Source: Symbiodinium kawagutii (Eukaryota > Sar > Dinophyceae > Suessiales > Symbiodiniaceae). From it: 64,000 nt of DNA. The translations under genes were made by a program, and so were the position numbers. The stretch is from positions 685,191-749,190 of the forward strand of contig VSDK01010127.1 of the NCBI GenBank assembly GCA_009767595.1. Reading direction: 5' to 3'. The notes below the pieces were generated by a model. The model was not told the origin of the DNA, did not search any database, and saw only the letters and a list, made by a program, of their open reading frames with translations. Shown here piece after piece: positions 1 through 11,807 of this stretch. How positions within the stretch are numbered: the stretch's first letter is position 1; each line of letters opens with the position of its first letter.

Positions 1-914
1 GGAACGAGGAAGGTGCGGTAGTTGAAAGGGAATGCGCTGGTACTGGTACTGGTACGGGTACTGGTAACATTGCGGCGTTGCGCATAAGGTGACAAATTTC
101 CTTGTTTTTTTTGCAGGCATGCATAGCACGCACCCATAAAACCCATGAATATGCATGGAAGTGTTCTTGGAATGTACCGTCGCAGGAAGGCTACAGAGTT
201 TTGAAAAACATGCAGTGTCGTGAAAATGGATTCCGTAAAAAAAAAAAAACGAAATTGCACACAGCAAGAAGATAACAACTTTGCTGCAAAAAATGTACGG
301 ATATATGATATATAGTTGTTGTTTTTCGCTGTGTGCGTGCATGTTAGTTGGAACATATGAGTGCTCTCATTGGCTCAGGTGCCTTATAAGGGACCCGCAT
401 GTCCTGTGAGCAGACTGCAAATTAAATTCAAACCGTTTCTTACATGCATTGCCTTCTTGCTTTGCGCTCGAACATGTTAGGTTGGGGTGCATTGAGGGTT
501 TCGTCATTGGCCGTGTGGCTGTGACATTAAACATGAAACATGCATAACACGCATAACAATCAAACAAAAAATATATATGTATGCACATACGCATGCATGC
601 CATGCATGCTGGCTACAAACTTAGCCCTAGAGTATGCAGAGTGAGCTGCAAATGCCATTCTTTAATTTACGCGTAGCAGTACGGACAGCAACAGGTTACA
701 GAAAAAATAGCAACAGAAACAATGGAATAATGGATCTGAAACTGATTAATAAAACATGTTTCATGGCTAAAGGGCTGGGAGGTGACTTGCAGGGTGTGTG
801 TGGTCAGGGGTCCATGTTCATCTCGAGCGCTTTTTTGTTTGAACAGTCCAAACGAGCAGAAAAAAGGTAAACGTACAAAAAATAAACGAGCACTTTTTTT
901 TGTACCAAATGAAG
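1..914. other. AT-rich non-coding sequence
   Basis: I see no coding exon or clear repeat element here. There is an A-run near 239-249 and a short GCATGC-rich stretch at about 590-610. It lies downstream of the Gly/Tyr-rich exon that ends at 915 on the - strand, so part of it could be 3' untranslated sequence of that gene. Confidence 0.4.
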
Positions 915-1647
915 CTACAGGAATATGTGTGTTTCATTGTAGGAATCAAACCCGCGATGGAAGTCGGCAAACTGCAGAGAGAAACTGGAGCCACCGTAGG
1001 AGCCCCCATTGCCATGATAGCCACCATAATGACCGGTGCCGCCATAACTGCCGCCGTACCCACCCTTGCTGCCACCGTAGCCACCATAGGAGCCGTACTC
1101 ACCGGTGCTGCCACTGTAGCCACCACTGTAACCACCCGTACTGCCACTGTAGCCACCCGTGCCATACTGACCAGTGCCATACTCACCGGTGCCATACTTA
1201 CCGGTGCCATACTCACCGGTGCCACTGTAGCCACCCGTGCCATACTGACCAGTGCCATACTCACCGGTGCCATACTCACCGGTGCCATACTCACCCGTGC
1301 CGTACTCACCAGTGCCACTGTAGCCACCCGTACTGCCACTGTAGCCACCAGTGCCATACTCACCAGTGCCATACTCACCAGTGCCATACTCACCGGTGCC
1401 ATACTCACCCGTGCCGTACTCACCGGTGCCACTGTAGCCACCCGTGCCATATTGACCTGTGCCATACTCACCGGTGCCATACTCGCCGGTGCCATACTCG
1501 CCGGTGCCACTGTAGCCGCCCGTACTGCCACTGTAGCCGTAGCCACCGGTGTTGCCATAGCCCTCGGTGGTGCCATAACCATACCCACCAGCCTCGAAGG
1601 ATGTTGTTAAGGTTGCGGTGGTGTTGTCATCCGCGTCAGCGTCATCC
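915..1647 (-). CDS. Gly/Tyr/Thr-rich repeat exon, probably 3'-terminal
   Basis: On the - strand an AG|G acceptor at 1649-1648 opens a frame of 243 residues that runs to a TAG at 917-915. After an acidic, Asn/Thr-rich start the product is a tandem repeat of units such as YGTGEYGTGG and YSGSTGG. It ends in a non-repetitive tail (FADFHRGFDSYNETHIFL). The frame has no usable ATG, so it must be an exon of a longer gene. The other frames across this repeat (Ala/Ile/Leu/Thr-rich on +, His/Cys-rich on +, Met/Val/Ala-rich on -) are by-products of the same repeat. A related exon lies at 50165-50547 on the same strand, about 49 kb away. Gly/Tyr-rich repeats are typical of structural extracellular or wall proteins, but no specific family is recognised. 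Confidence 0.6.
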
Positions 1648-3889
1648 CTTAGATTGCCGGTCTAGATGCACATCCGCCTGCCAACATTCTTCTACACTCA
1701 CTGCATGTTCTTACCTCATCAAGTTTTCACCAATAACCTCAGGTGAATCCCTGAACTGGTGAGCTTCTGAATAGTTTGGCTCGACTGATCATTCATAGTG
1801 ATGAAAAAGGCTAGAATTGTTTATCTATTGGCAATTTTCACATCATAATGAACAACTCATGTCATCACAACTATACTGCCTATACTTCCATGTCCAATAA
1901 ACTGTAGTAGAGTCAGTATAGTTTGTATCATAACTCACCATACTCATGTCATATCATCTAAACTACAGATTATCTTTGTAATTTAGCCTCCGTGCAAAAT
2001 TCACCAGACCTTCTCTTAAACTCGTTGCCGCTGAGCCCTGGACAATCTTCGTGGGAGTTCTTCCTGAGAGCGGCTGGATGGCGCCGCTCGAATGGACCGC
2101 TTGGATTTAACATCAGATGTGTCCCCGACAGCAGGTACAAAGCATCCCTCCATCCCTGTGTCTTGCGCAGGAACGTGCGGGAACTGGGTGAACTGATGAA
2201 ATGAAAAATACACTTTGACCTGCACTTCTTGATGCTTCAACCCATAGGTGATCGCATTGGTTATGAGTGAAACCCGTTAGATCCTGTTAGATCTGTTAGG
2301 ATTGAGCGGAGGATGCTGGGAGGTAATCCTGTTTTCAGAGGTACCCATCCTTGTGGAGGGTTGATTTTGAAATTTAACGGGTTCTCACGTGATTGTAATT
2401 GAAACAATTGACGTCTGTCAGGCACGTTTCCTCGCAAACAACGGTGTGCACAGGTGCTTTCGCTGGGGGGAGGGCACGGCGCCTCCCTTCATGGCGTTTG
2501 GAATGGAGCACCTTCGGAATTCAGATGTTGAAAAACTTTAGAACCAGAAACCACGATACTGAAACCCTTTCCAAAACACAAGGACTCGTTCTTGTTATAA
2601 CCATGGTTCTAAACCCTATAAGGTGGCTGAACTAATCACTACAACCATCTATCACCATGGTTAGTTCCCAGTTGCAATCCCTGGGGATGCACATCCAAGT
2701 AGAGAACCAAAGGACCCGACCAAAGAAGACCTGAGGACAGGGAGACCAGAGAAACCCAGAGGACAAGAAGACCGACCCGCAGACCAGAGGAGCTTCACCC
2801 ATCATTTGTTCTTCTGATCCCTAATCTTTTTTGATCCCTATCATGTATTTTTTTGATTTCCGTCCCCACAAACGTCTAGGAATTCTCCATATTCAAGCAA
2901 CTCGGCTACTCAAACAAACTTAGCCCGTCGTATAATCTATCCACTGCGTCTGGTTCTACCAAGTCTCCTACACAAAGATGGATACAAACAAATACGACTT
3001 GAGGCCAATCTTAAGTTGCAGCCGATCTTCGACAAAAGTCCACCTCTAGAGGGACCCCCTCTCAACCTTGTTTTCTATTTGCAGGACATTCACACTGGAG
3101 GCGTGTCGAGATGGTACTGTATGAGGCTCTCCCAGTACATAGAAAATCATATGACTGCGGCCTGGAAAGGAGGAAACCAAAGAAATGCTTCGCCAATCAC
3201 ACCAAAATGAACCAAACATCCTCACTTTTAGGAAGTAAGCCACAGCTGTTTGGCACCTACAATTCCTACGGTACAGGCACACCCATCCGGAGCATCACGA
3301 AGTCACAGGACCCGAGCTTCCACTGTGGAATCAGACTCCTGAAATGCCGAATCAGACGCATCTTCTTTGCGAATCTTCAGGTCCTTTGTTCGCTGCGCAG
3401 CTGAGTCCATGACGGACCCATGCTTGAGTCACAGACGCCTTCAAAGCTTGCTTGACCCTGAAAAGACTGAAAAAGAACATGTTCAAAGCTTGCTTGACCC
3501 TGAATTTCGAAAAATCCTCAGACATGTCTTCCCTCGGGTGACACAACCACTAGCGGTTCTCACATGCACCAAACACTTCCAACGTCGATTCCCAGCTGCC
3601 GAAAGCGTTTTGGATCCCAGAGCGGTCGCCAAGAGCGCGAGGACGTGCAAGATCTGCATGGCCTCGCTGTTCCGATGGTTTCTACTGGAACAAGCACTGC
3701 TTCACTAACGGGTTACCGCAACAGGCTTAATATGCTTTAATCTACCAAGCACGGTGATGTGTTTGCACAACTGACATAGAAAAATTGCCATCCATTTGGA
3801 CAAAACTGTACAAAACGAGTGTGGCATTGATGAAAGTCAAAGTGTTCTTCAAGGAAAGGTACACTGTATCGGTATCTTATCATTGACCA
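1648..3889. other. Spacer with no convincing gene
   Basis: Open frames here are short and show no domain. A 21-bp direct repeat containing AAAGCTTGCTTGACCCTGAA occurs at about 3438-3459 and 3481-3502. A - strand signal-peptide exon equivalent to the one at 53521 was looked for here, because the tandem-unit model predicts one, but was not found. Confidence 0.4.
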
Positions 3890-4010
3890 TGCTAAGCCAG
3901 TTCCCAACCCAACCTGAGACTGAAGCCACAAATCGACTGATGCTCGATCTCCCCGGAACTTCGTTCTGCATACAGTTGCTTGATCCAAATGATCTCGAGG
4001 AAAAACATGG
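3890..4010. repeat. Dispersed repeat, copy 1 (pair with 54380-54500)
   Basis: About 110 bp with clear similarity to 54380-54500 in the same orientation: both contain CCAGTTCCCAA/CCGGTTCCCAA followed by CTGAGACTGAAGCCAC, and a shared GCAGTTGCTTGATCCAAA/ACAGTTGCTTGATCCAAA stretch. The partner lies just upstream (- strand sense) of the signal-peptide exon at 53521, so this is one of the anchors for a ~50-kb tandem unit. Confidence 0.7.
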
Positions 4011-4019
4011 ACCAGTCTT

Positions 4020-4915
4020 GACTCATTGACCGTGATCAAGAGAGAGAGGGAGAGAGACAGAGCGGTCTACGTAAATAATATGTATATACATACATTTATC
4101 TATTCATGTATTCAACTAGGGATCAAAACAATAGATACAAATGAATCAATACACATAACATAACAATTACCAAGTATATGCTCTTATTAAAACATATGAA
4201 TATAACAATATTGACAAAATATATGAATCAACAAACTGTTGAAAAATACACTATTTGGGTATCATATAAAAATATATCTTAACTTGTATAACCTGTAATT
4301 AGATATATACATAGAAATGAATTTCTGAAAATCAACAGATATAGAAATAGAATGTAATGGAAACATATTTATACGCGCAATGCCCTGGTCTTGCTCAAAC
4401 ACCTAGACCCTCTAGATACCCTCAAATCCACCAGGCTCCCCTGGCTGTTACATGACAGGCATCTACTGTGAAATCATGATGATGAGCATCATGGATGATG
4501 GTGTTGTTGCTGCTGTTTGTGCATTTGATGACGATCATTATGACGATGTGTGGGCGGAGGAGGCAAAACCAGGGAATTGGCCAAAATACGGCATAGGTAT
4601 ATGCAAAATTACACTTATATGATATGTTTTCAAAATTTGAAATACCTTTCGATTTAGAGAGAGAGAGAGAAAAAAAAAAATATTGAAAGATATGCAAATA
4701 AGTTCAGAACACAACATTCTTCAGATGAATCGGAAAAGTTGGCTCGATACGTGCAATTAATGATCGAGAAGTAAAGCAATCGATACATAATAGATACATA
4801 CACTGGTGAAGAGAAAAGCGAATACATAGATACTGATTGGAAAATGACAGGCTGACAATGATAGAAATGACAGACAACTATTGATAAAATGACAGGTAGA
4901 AATAGATGGATAGAT
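4020..4915. other. AT-rich spacer
   Basis: Very AT-rich from about 4060 to 4380, then ordinary spacer with a GA run at about 4656-4672. No gene seen. Confidence 0.4.
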
Positions 4916-5015
4916 AGATATAGGTAGAGAAGTCGATGGATGGACGGACGGACGGACGGACGGACGGATGGATAGATGGATGGATAGATGGATAGAAGGA
5001 TAGATGGATAGATAG
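4915..5015. repeat. GGAC/GATA microsatellite
   Basis: Tetranucleotide tract of GATA, GGAC and GGAT units. It produces spurious Ile/Tyr/Pro/Ser-rich frames on the other strand. Confidence 0.9.
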
Positions 5016-5388
5016 GCACAGTGGAAAGCCAGTCTTGGAAGGTGTGCATGTTGGGCAGCTGAGATTTCACGATTTACTCAAAAAAGCAGGCATCGTCAAT
5101 GTAAAAAAGCCTTCCACTTGTTGTCCTCGAAAAATGACTTGCTGACATAATTACCCTCACATGACATCAAATTGCTTGCCAAACGAAGGGTTTAGAGAAC
5201 AGGCGTAAAGAGCCTAAGGCTAGGCATGGTGCTTTACCCTAAAAATGATGGGTTTTTTTGAAGCACCCATACAGCATGAAATAGCTCTAGTCAAATGGCT
5301 TCCCATCTAATGTCCGCCTTCGGAAAACACATTTGCAAAGCACGATCATCGGACTCCTCTCTGTTCTCTTTGATTTCCCAAGTGAGTA

Positions 5389-5484
5389 GTTTCTCAAACT
5401 AGGGGTACCCCAAAAACGTCCAATCTTAAGCCATTTGACAATCAACCAAGCATATCTGTGGGGGGTCCCCTATATTGAGAAACA
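5389..5484. mobile_element. MITE family 1, full copy with 12-bp direct repeats
   Basis: Starts GTTTCTCAAACTAGGGGTACCCC and ends in the inverted counterpart GGTCCCCTATATTGAGAAAC. It is flanked by a perfect CCCAAGTGAGTA at 5377-5388 and 5485-5496, which fits a target-site duplication. Many other copies of this ~100-bp palindromic element occur in the window. Confidence 0.75.
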
Positions 5485-5837
5485 CCCAAGTGAGTAACTG
5501 TGCTTTCAACATCTCAGACCCAGGAGGGGACCCACAGCTCACATGATTTTGCGCTGTGGCTCACAGCAGTCCTTCATCTTCAACGAGCTGGAAAAACGAA
5601 TGAGGTCGAGGAATGACTGCTTCATCCGAGAGCATTCTTCTCGTATGGTGATGTCGTAAAATACAAGTACGGACACAAATGATTAACACAGGCTGATTTG
5701 GGGGTACCTTTTTTTTAGAAACGTCCATGTTTCTTTCCAAACTAGTTTATTGGAAGCGGGTGCAAAGGGCTAAAAGGTCATGAGTACGCCCCGGTTCCTT
5801 CCACTCATCATGATTAAGCCATGGTTTTGCAATATTG

Positions 5838-5940
5838 TGGTTTCTCAAGTCATAGGGGACCCCCCAAATCACCACATGATAGTGTATAATAGACCAACCA
5901 GTCTCGGTTTACCCCAGTCACTGGCAAGGTCGAAACCCCA
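5838..5940. mobile_element. MITE family 1, variant with a different right end
   Basis: The left end is TTTCTCAAGTCATAGGGGACCCC, but the right end is CCCAGTCACTGGCAAGG followed by a GTCGAA stretch. The same right end recurs at 8817-8846 next to another family-1 fragment, so this is a recurring structural variant rather than a random truncation. Confidence 0.55.
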
Positions 5941-6006
5941 TTAAAAGATGACGCCAGCGTCAGATGTCACTCCAGGACTCCAGCGTGGGGACCAGTCACC
6001 TCTTGT

Positions 6007-6163
6007 GGTTTCTCAAGGCATAGTATGGGACCCCAAAAAATTGGTGCTTGATATTTACAAATGATCAAGATATCCCTTGTGATTGTACCCCTTGGTTTCT
6101 TATATACTATAAATGGTTTATGAACTGGATGATTTGGGGGGACCCCTATGACTTGAGAAACGT
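6007..6163. mobile_element. MITE family 1 copy
   Basis: The terminal inverted repeats are GGTTTCTCAAGGCATAG and CTATGACTTGAGAAAC, with an internal GGGACCCC / GGGGGGACCCC pair. At about 157 bp it is longer than the ~100-bp norm. Confidence 0.65.
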
Positions 6164-6473
6164 CCAATTGGCAGAAGCGGTTTCCATGCTGGAAGATGCC
6201 AGAAGCTATTTTGACAAAATTTAGTGGGATATGTAAGACATTTGATGTGGAACCAAGAAAACGTAAACTGCAAAACGCATGCGGCAGCCACTGTCCCCCA
6301 ATATACCCCCTGGCCTCCCCCCTATCTCCATCATTAGAGAGGAAGTAACGGGATTCAGTATGGGGGGAAGGGATCCTAGAGTGGGATGAATTGAATATAT
6401 TGAATACGGCGTGCCCATTTTGGATCGGCACTTAACAACAATCAAGGGCTGAAAAAATCTGATGCTCAAGTCA

Positions 6474-6870
6474 CGCTGCCTCAGTTGCTTCTGGTTCCTC
6501 TGCCTCAGTCAGAGCTCTAAAGAAGATGGCATTGCTATCGCTGCCAAAGTTTAAACCGGCAGCACCACAGTGTTGCTAAAACCAACCTACCCACCAATCT
6601 CCATAGCCGCTTGAGGGCTCTCAAAGAGACTGGATTTCATAAGCCAACACCTCGCGCGGATCGTGGGGAACTATGAACAGCAATGTCGTCCTTTCAGAGC
6701 CACAACGGGGATGGTCCCGCACGCCCCCCGCGCAAGTTGCATACAAAATGACTTGAGCAACTGAAAAGAACTCATTGCACTCTACTTTGAGCAGAGAGCT
6801 CTCGTGGTGCTCGCCCTATCCTTGTGTCAGCACTCCCGGCTAGGCCGCTCAGCTTTACTCCTAATGTGAT
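6474..6870. repeat. ~400-bp dispersed repeat, copy 1
   Basis: Similar along its length to 7440-7905 and, more weakly, to 56020-56570. Shared blocks include CTGCTGTTCCGCCTCACC-like, GAAACTGGCAGCACAACAGC-like, CACCTCGCGC(A/G)GATCGTGGGG and GAAAAGAACTCATTGCACTC. No intact open frame runs through it. It could be a non-coding retroposon, a pseudogene, or a conserved part of the spacer between tandem genes. Confidence 0.7.
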
Positions 6871-7439
6871 CACTATACAGTGCAGCTTCTAGGTATAGCT
6901 GGACTATAGCTGGCATAGCCGAGATGCCAGCAAGACACTTAGCAACTGCTATACCCATCCTGGAGTAGATAGAATGTTCCCGAAGTTCACTCATTTGTTT
7001 GATGAGTTCTGTTATAACACTACCTGTCGGGGATGGTCTGATGGTCCGGTTTGATTATCTGCTCGATGATGGCACTGGATCGAGGTCAAAGATGGTTCGG
7101 TAATCGCATAGCTGGTTGTTGTAGGTTGCTGTTTGCCTGCTTCACAAAATTATCACGATCATTTCACCTTGGATGGAATTGTGATGCATGAATGACAGGA
7201 GGAAAACCAAAGCGCTGATTTCATTTCCCCTCGAAGGGGGTATCACTTTAGAGTTTGCCATAATGAGTAGGTCGGAGGTCGATTGAGGTAGGAGTACGTG
7301 ATTTGATCCTGAAGTGCTTATGGCTTTGTACAGATTAGCATTATGTAGCATTGCTGAAGTATGAATTGCAAGTTGGTAATTAGCAATGGTCCAGGGTTCC
7401 AAGGGTCATGTCATGTTCCATGAGTTGCTCAATGCTGAT

Positions 7440-7905
7440 TGCTGATTCCTCTGCTGTTCCGCCTCACCAGGAGCTCCGAAAAAAAATCAAGGAATAAGAG
7501 CAACCAATATGCGTCGCTGGTGCTCCCAAAGTTGAAACTGGCAGCACAACAGCAACAAGCGTTGAAACAAGATCGATCTACTTTCCAGTCTCCGTGGTCG
7601 AGCCCTTAAAGGGCTTTGAGAGAGACTGGATTTCAAAACATAAGCCAACACCTCGCGCAGATCGTGGGGACGATGAACTTCGAGCCGTGCTTTCAGACTG
7701 GGGGTGGTCCCGCACACCATCCGCGCAAGTTGCATGTAAAACTTAAGCAACTGAAAAGAACTCATTGCACTCTGCTTTCAGCAAAGAGCCTTCGTGGTGC
7801 TTGCCCTATCCTTCTGTCAGAACTGCAGGCTAGGCTGCTCAGCTTTGCAGAAGCACTCCCAAAGTGACCATCATGGCCAGTGCCGCTCCTGGGTGTAGCT
7901 GGGAT
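7440..7905. repeat. ~400-bp dispersed repeat, copy 2
   Basis: A close relative of 6474-6870 about 950 bp away in the same orientation, so the spacer itself holds a local tandem duplication. It extends further right (CATGGCCAGTGCCGCTCCTGGG) and this part is also matched at 56530-56560. Confidence 0.75.
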
Positions 7906-8504
7906 TTCCAAAAATGCAAGGACATGCGCACGCCATCTGTAACCACAACGTTAGATTGGTAGATTGGCCCAGAAATGGTCGGGTGAAAAATCTTTGCAGT
8001 TCACCTGGGCGGCTCACCTTGCTTGTGAGAACCATGGTATACCATGGTTCACCAAACCCTGTTGTTGCCATGAGACTGCTCAGCAAGTTGGACAAGGTTT
8101 CGAAAGCAAGCTTTGAGCTGGGCAAGAGATCATTTCGATGCCTGGGTAGCCCCTACTGGCAGCTGGGACCGTCACTACTCAAATCCAGGTTTGTGAAACG
8201 CAAACCGACCTGCACTGAGAACTGGTTAGGGGGTTGTACCCATTCTTCTGCGCGGAAAACCCATGGCTAATTCGCTGGTTAATTGGATGGGTATTGATGA
8301 TAAGTCATGGTTCAGGAACGACAACTAATGGTTTCGCCCTCACGTGTTGCAGCAGCTTCACCCTCATCTCTCCCAGTTCAGTTCCAAGTTTCCAGGCAGA
8401 ACCTTGGGACGGCGGGAGGCGTGAACATGGGCATGAGTGATGACATGTCAGGCTGGCTGATAAATGTAGTCCCTAAACCATCAATCATCTCAATGACCAA
8501 TGCA

Positions 8505-8511
8505 TCTATCC

Positions 8512-8563
<52 letters not shown>

Positions 8564-8612
8564 CTGTCCATCCATCTATCTATCCATCTATCTATCCATC
8601 TATCTATCCTTG
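8505..8612. repeat. CTAT/CCAT microsatellite
   Basis: Uninterrupted CTAT units followed by mixed CTAT/CCAT. It generates the spurious Ser/Ile/Tyr/Leu frames seen in this area. Confidence 0.95.
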
Positions 8613-8645
8613 TACATTTTATATGTTTTTAATTGTTTTTTATAT

Positions 8646-8846
8646 CGTGTCTTCTCAAAATAGGGAGCCCGCCAAATCTTCCTTTGCATTTATCCCCTGT
8701 TATTCATCGTTGTCCCCTTCTTAATATCCATTACAGTATTTTATTCACCATTTCCAAACCAAGCATTTTTGGGGTACCATTTATATTAACCATTTATAGC
8801 AGTAAGCCAACCATAACTACCCCAGTCACTGGCAAGGTCGAACCCC
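8646..8846. mobile_element. MITE family 1 fragments
   Basis: A left end (CTTCTCAAAATAGGGAGCCC) at 8646, then a right-type piece (TTTTTGGGGTACC) near 8770, then the variant right end CCCAGTCACTGGCAAGG also seen at 5912. Probably a broken or nested copy. Confidence 0.5.
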
Positions 8847-9310
8847 CCCACATGACTAGCTCGTTGACCTGTCACCCGCTATCCACCCGAGCCAAGCGGC
8901 CATGGTGCTTCTGCCGGACGAGAAGTCAGTCTCTTCCCTGCGGCACATAGGGCTACACCCAAGGGGGTTCATGGTGGTTGATGACGAACCTAACGGGTTC
9001 ATGACCCAACGGGTGATGGTTTATTATGGTGGGTAATGATGATTGACCATGGTCAATGATCGTCAAGTATGGTGATTGCCAGTGATGGTGTCGTGAATCG
9101 CTTACATGCTACCCTTGTTCAGAAAGGAGGCACACAAACTTCAGAACTACCTCATAGGCGATCCAATGCAAGCGCATGTCTGGTGAGTTTAACACCTCAC
9201 AGCAACGGGTCCATCCTAATGTCACTTGCCCATCGTCCAAATTCCAGCAACTTGGGAGCTATCAACGCGTCTGATGGACCCCTGGCTGTTCAGAAAAACT
9301 GTAGAAACCA

Positions 9311-9447
9311 TCACAGTTTGGTGTTCCCAAACTCGTCAAAGGTCCCAAGCACAGCGGGCTTAGCGGACCCTGCAGCGGACGTGGTCGAGGAATCAGACGA
9401 TGTTGAGGACTGCGAGCTGCTCGAAGATGAAGACGAACTGCTATCGC
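9311..9447 (-). CDS. Ser-rich exon, possible 3'-terminal exon of the large Cys-rich gene
   Basis: A GCAG|GC acceptor on the - strand opens a frame with ten successive serines (GDSSSSSSSSSSQ), then STSSDSSTTS, then a mixed tail ending at a TGA at 9313-9311. It follows the Thr-run exon at 10508-10440 by about 1 kb. The same pair with similar spacing (800 bp) is found at 62622-62482 and 61682-61608. Ser/Thr-rich ends of this kind are usual for heavily O-glycosylated, mucin-like stalks. The acidic frame on the + strand is the antisense of this run and is not a gene. Whether the stop is used or a further splice follows cannot be told. Confidence 0.5.
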
Positions 9448-9901
9448 CTGCCTGCCATGGATCGAGCACCCAGGAATTCCAATGTACAAAGATAAACAGC
9501 AGGTACCTGTTTGGAAATACTAGTCAAATAGGTGCTGTAAATAGGTGCATGTATGCTTGGCGGCTTAGCGGTACAGCACCTCACTAATGAGCTGATCATC
9601 ACACATGTTGACTAGAATCATCAGCAATTAGCCAAATACGCCATGAGTATCTCACCACTTATTAAGCCCCCTGACCCACCACCGGCAATGATTTCAAGTG
9701 ATCGTGATCGCCACTGACTGTTGGTAAGCACAAAAGCCAGGATGGGAAGACAGCTGAAGGTAAGGATTACCCTTATATTTAGACCATGATCGTTACAGCA
9801 CAAACCATCCGAAGCAATGGTTGTTACACATCCCATGGAGCCCCATGGAAATTGGAAATAACCACGATTGCATATCATTCACACACACGCACACACATAG
9901 G

Positions 9902-9998
9902 GATTTCTCAAAATAGGGGACCCCAAAAATTGTTGCTTTACTATACATAAATGGGAATATAAAGGATGATTTAGGGGTACCCCTATCTTGGGAAACAC
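9902..9998. mobile_element. MITE family 1 copy inside a CA repeat
   Basis: It runs from ATTTCTCAAAATAGGGGACCCC to GGGGTACCCCTATCTTGGGAAAC. CACACA repeats lie on both sides, so it inserted into a CA microsatellite and an exact duplication cannot be delimited. Confidence 0.7.
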
Positions 9999-10024
9999 AC
10001 ACACACATACATTCATCATGGTAG

Positions 10025-10210
10025 TTGGTGCATTCAGTTGCTGCCAGGCTCAGCAAAACCCGCAATCCTGGAATGTCTGGCGAACGCCCGGCGTTCTGCT
10101 GCAGCGCGGCTGGGAGGTTGCTCCAGAAGCGAAGACCGAGTCGCAACGGTCGACGTCACAGTTGGAAGGGTGGGGCATCGGGCGCCATTCTTGGAGAGTG
10201 GTTTGCTGAC
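10025..10210. other. GC-rich patch, possible exon, strand unresolved
   Basis: A GC-rich island within AT-rich surroundings. The + strand reads AILECLANARRSAAARLGG and the - strand reads LRFWSNLPAALQQNAGRSP. Both look protein-like, and neither has convincing splice sites. Listed because its composition stands out. Confidence 0.25.
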
Positions 10211-10439
10211 AGTTGCTATTTGCCAATCGTGGTTAATTAATTAGCTTACATCAACAATAGAATCAACAGGCTTCAACTATAACAAATAATGACAGTCAAT
10301 AGATGACAATAGCTATCACCAGCCCGTTTTGCAAGTGATTGGCACTGAAAATTCACAGCTGGCACCCATTGAACCAGCTACGGTACCCCGACCCCAGACA
10401 TCCCCAGACCAACCAGCCGCGTTCTCGCAGCTTTCAAGC

Positions 10440-10508
10440 CTCCGTAGACGAAGTTCCTGAGGTTGTCGTGGTGGTCGTCGTGGTGGTTGAGCGTGTTGTG
10501 ACTCCAGC
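10440..10508 (-). CDS. Thr-run (mucin-like) exon, copy in the main unit
   Basis: The - strand acceptor TCTAAG|GCTGGAGTCAC opens AGVTTRSTTTTTTTTTSG, and the exon ends at a GC donor (GAG|GC), giving 23 codons in phase 0-0. The first 14 codons match, almost base for base, the exon at 62482-62622, which has a longer run of 13 Thr. It is probably an O-glycosylated linker near the C-terminal end of the large Cys-rich protein. The valine-run frame on the + strand is its antisense. Confidence 0.6.
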
Positions 10509-10573
10509 CTTAGACAAATGGGGCTCGCTGCTCACTGATCACGAGAAATCGGGCAACTTGAAGTCTGAACATG

Positions 10574-10684
10574 TTCTTTTCGTAAAATGGGGGTACCCGC
10601 AAAGTTATGGTTGGTTTCTTACCAGAAATGATTATATAATAAAGGATGATAAGTGGGGGTACTCCCTTTTTTACAAACACCCAC
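10574..10684. mobile_element. MITE family 1 copy, diverged
   Basis: It runs from TTTTCGTAAAATGGGGGTACCC to GGGGGTACTCCC...ACAAACACCCAC. The inverted ends and internal GGTTGGTTTCTTACC are recognisable, but the termini have drifted. Confidence 0.5.
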
Positions 10685-10689
10685 ATCTC

Positions 10690-11800
10690 TGAAGAAGTTT
10701 GCAAACTGAAGTTCAAGTGCCACCGCTTCCTCTGACCTTTAGGCTTTCGAATCATCCAACATTGTGTCGCGAAATATTCACGCCACCTCTTGAACCTCAC
10801 ATCTCTGTGGATGAAGGCTTCGAGCTGTGGCAAAGGGTGTCCAAACTGCTGCCCCTGGCTTTCAGACTTCAAATCAGGAAAATAGTCACAGAATGTCACA
10901 GAACTGCCAGCTGCTGGTTGAAGGCTACAAATCATTCAATCAGCTGCTGGTTCTGACCAAAGCACCTCTGTCATACTCCTTCCATGATGTCATGGGGCTC
11001 TCAATGTCATTTGGCTTTCAATGGCCAGAAGAGCAACATCACTTACGTACTAAATCACATATGGTTGCATCATCTCCTACAAAACACCATGAACACTTTG
11101 CAGGCGAAATCCTTTGTTTGCAGATACCACAACGCAGATCTACCGACGCCAATCCAATTGTTTGCAGCATTTCACATATAGACCCCTTCAAGGGGTGTAC
11201 CCATACAAAAAGGTTATTGACGCTTCAATGGCGAGAATGTCATGAATGATCACAATCTCAGCACAAGTCTGTCTGTACAACAAGTTCTGTGCTCATACGA
11301 AGCTGAGTACAAAAGGACCCTACATCTCACCGCTACCACTTCCTACAGTTATTCCGGTGATCGAGACATGCACCGGCCGTGTTTGCGGGGTTGTGGTAGG
11401 CGAAGAACAACTCGTTGGTAGTTTCAACCCTCATAAAATGTATATCAAAAAATCTGCGCAAGTCAACCAACCATTTGGTACTCATTCCATTTGGACTAAT
11501 AAAAGTGTCAGTCAAACCACCAACATCAATCGTCATCATGACCATCATCATGGTTATACTGGCCGTCATTTACATCATTATTTACCACCAACCATCTGCA
11601 GTGCCAAAAAAGATCAAACAAGTGCAAATAAAATCAAATAAATACAGTAGTACTGTAGAGGCATATGCATGTAGATATGCTGAATGGGTTATACTCATCC
11701 TGACAGGTTTTAACAACCCAACCACCAGCACCGTTGTGCACCACCACCGTTGCGCAGCACCACCGTTGCGCGTGCTGCGCAATGCGGGGCCCGGGGGGCC
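10690..11800. other. Presumed intron, no gene seen
   Basis: Several short frames on both strands show no domain, codon bias or supporting splice signals. A CAT/ATC-rich stretch lies at about 11525-11585. Confidence 0.35.
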
Positions 11801-11807
11801 CGGGCAC

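Noticed and set aside
782-1762. 326-codon + strand frame rich in His, Cys, Thr and Arg
   Set aside because: It is a shadow of the Gly/Tyr repeat read on the opposite strand. Two further frames across the same tract are equally open.
4654-5070. 138-codon - strand frame with hydrophobic and Tyr/Pro/Ser-rich parts
   Set aside because: It runs through the GATA/GGAC microsatellite, and no domain remains outside it.
8307-8724. Ser/Ile/Tyr/Leu frames
   Set aside because: Translation of the CTAT microsatellite.
9069-9587. 172-codon + strand frame with an acidic stretch
   Set aside because: The acidic run is exactly antisense to the Ser-rich exon at 9311-9447. No domain or splice support.
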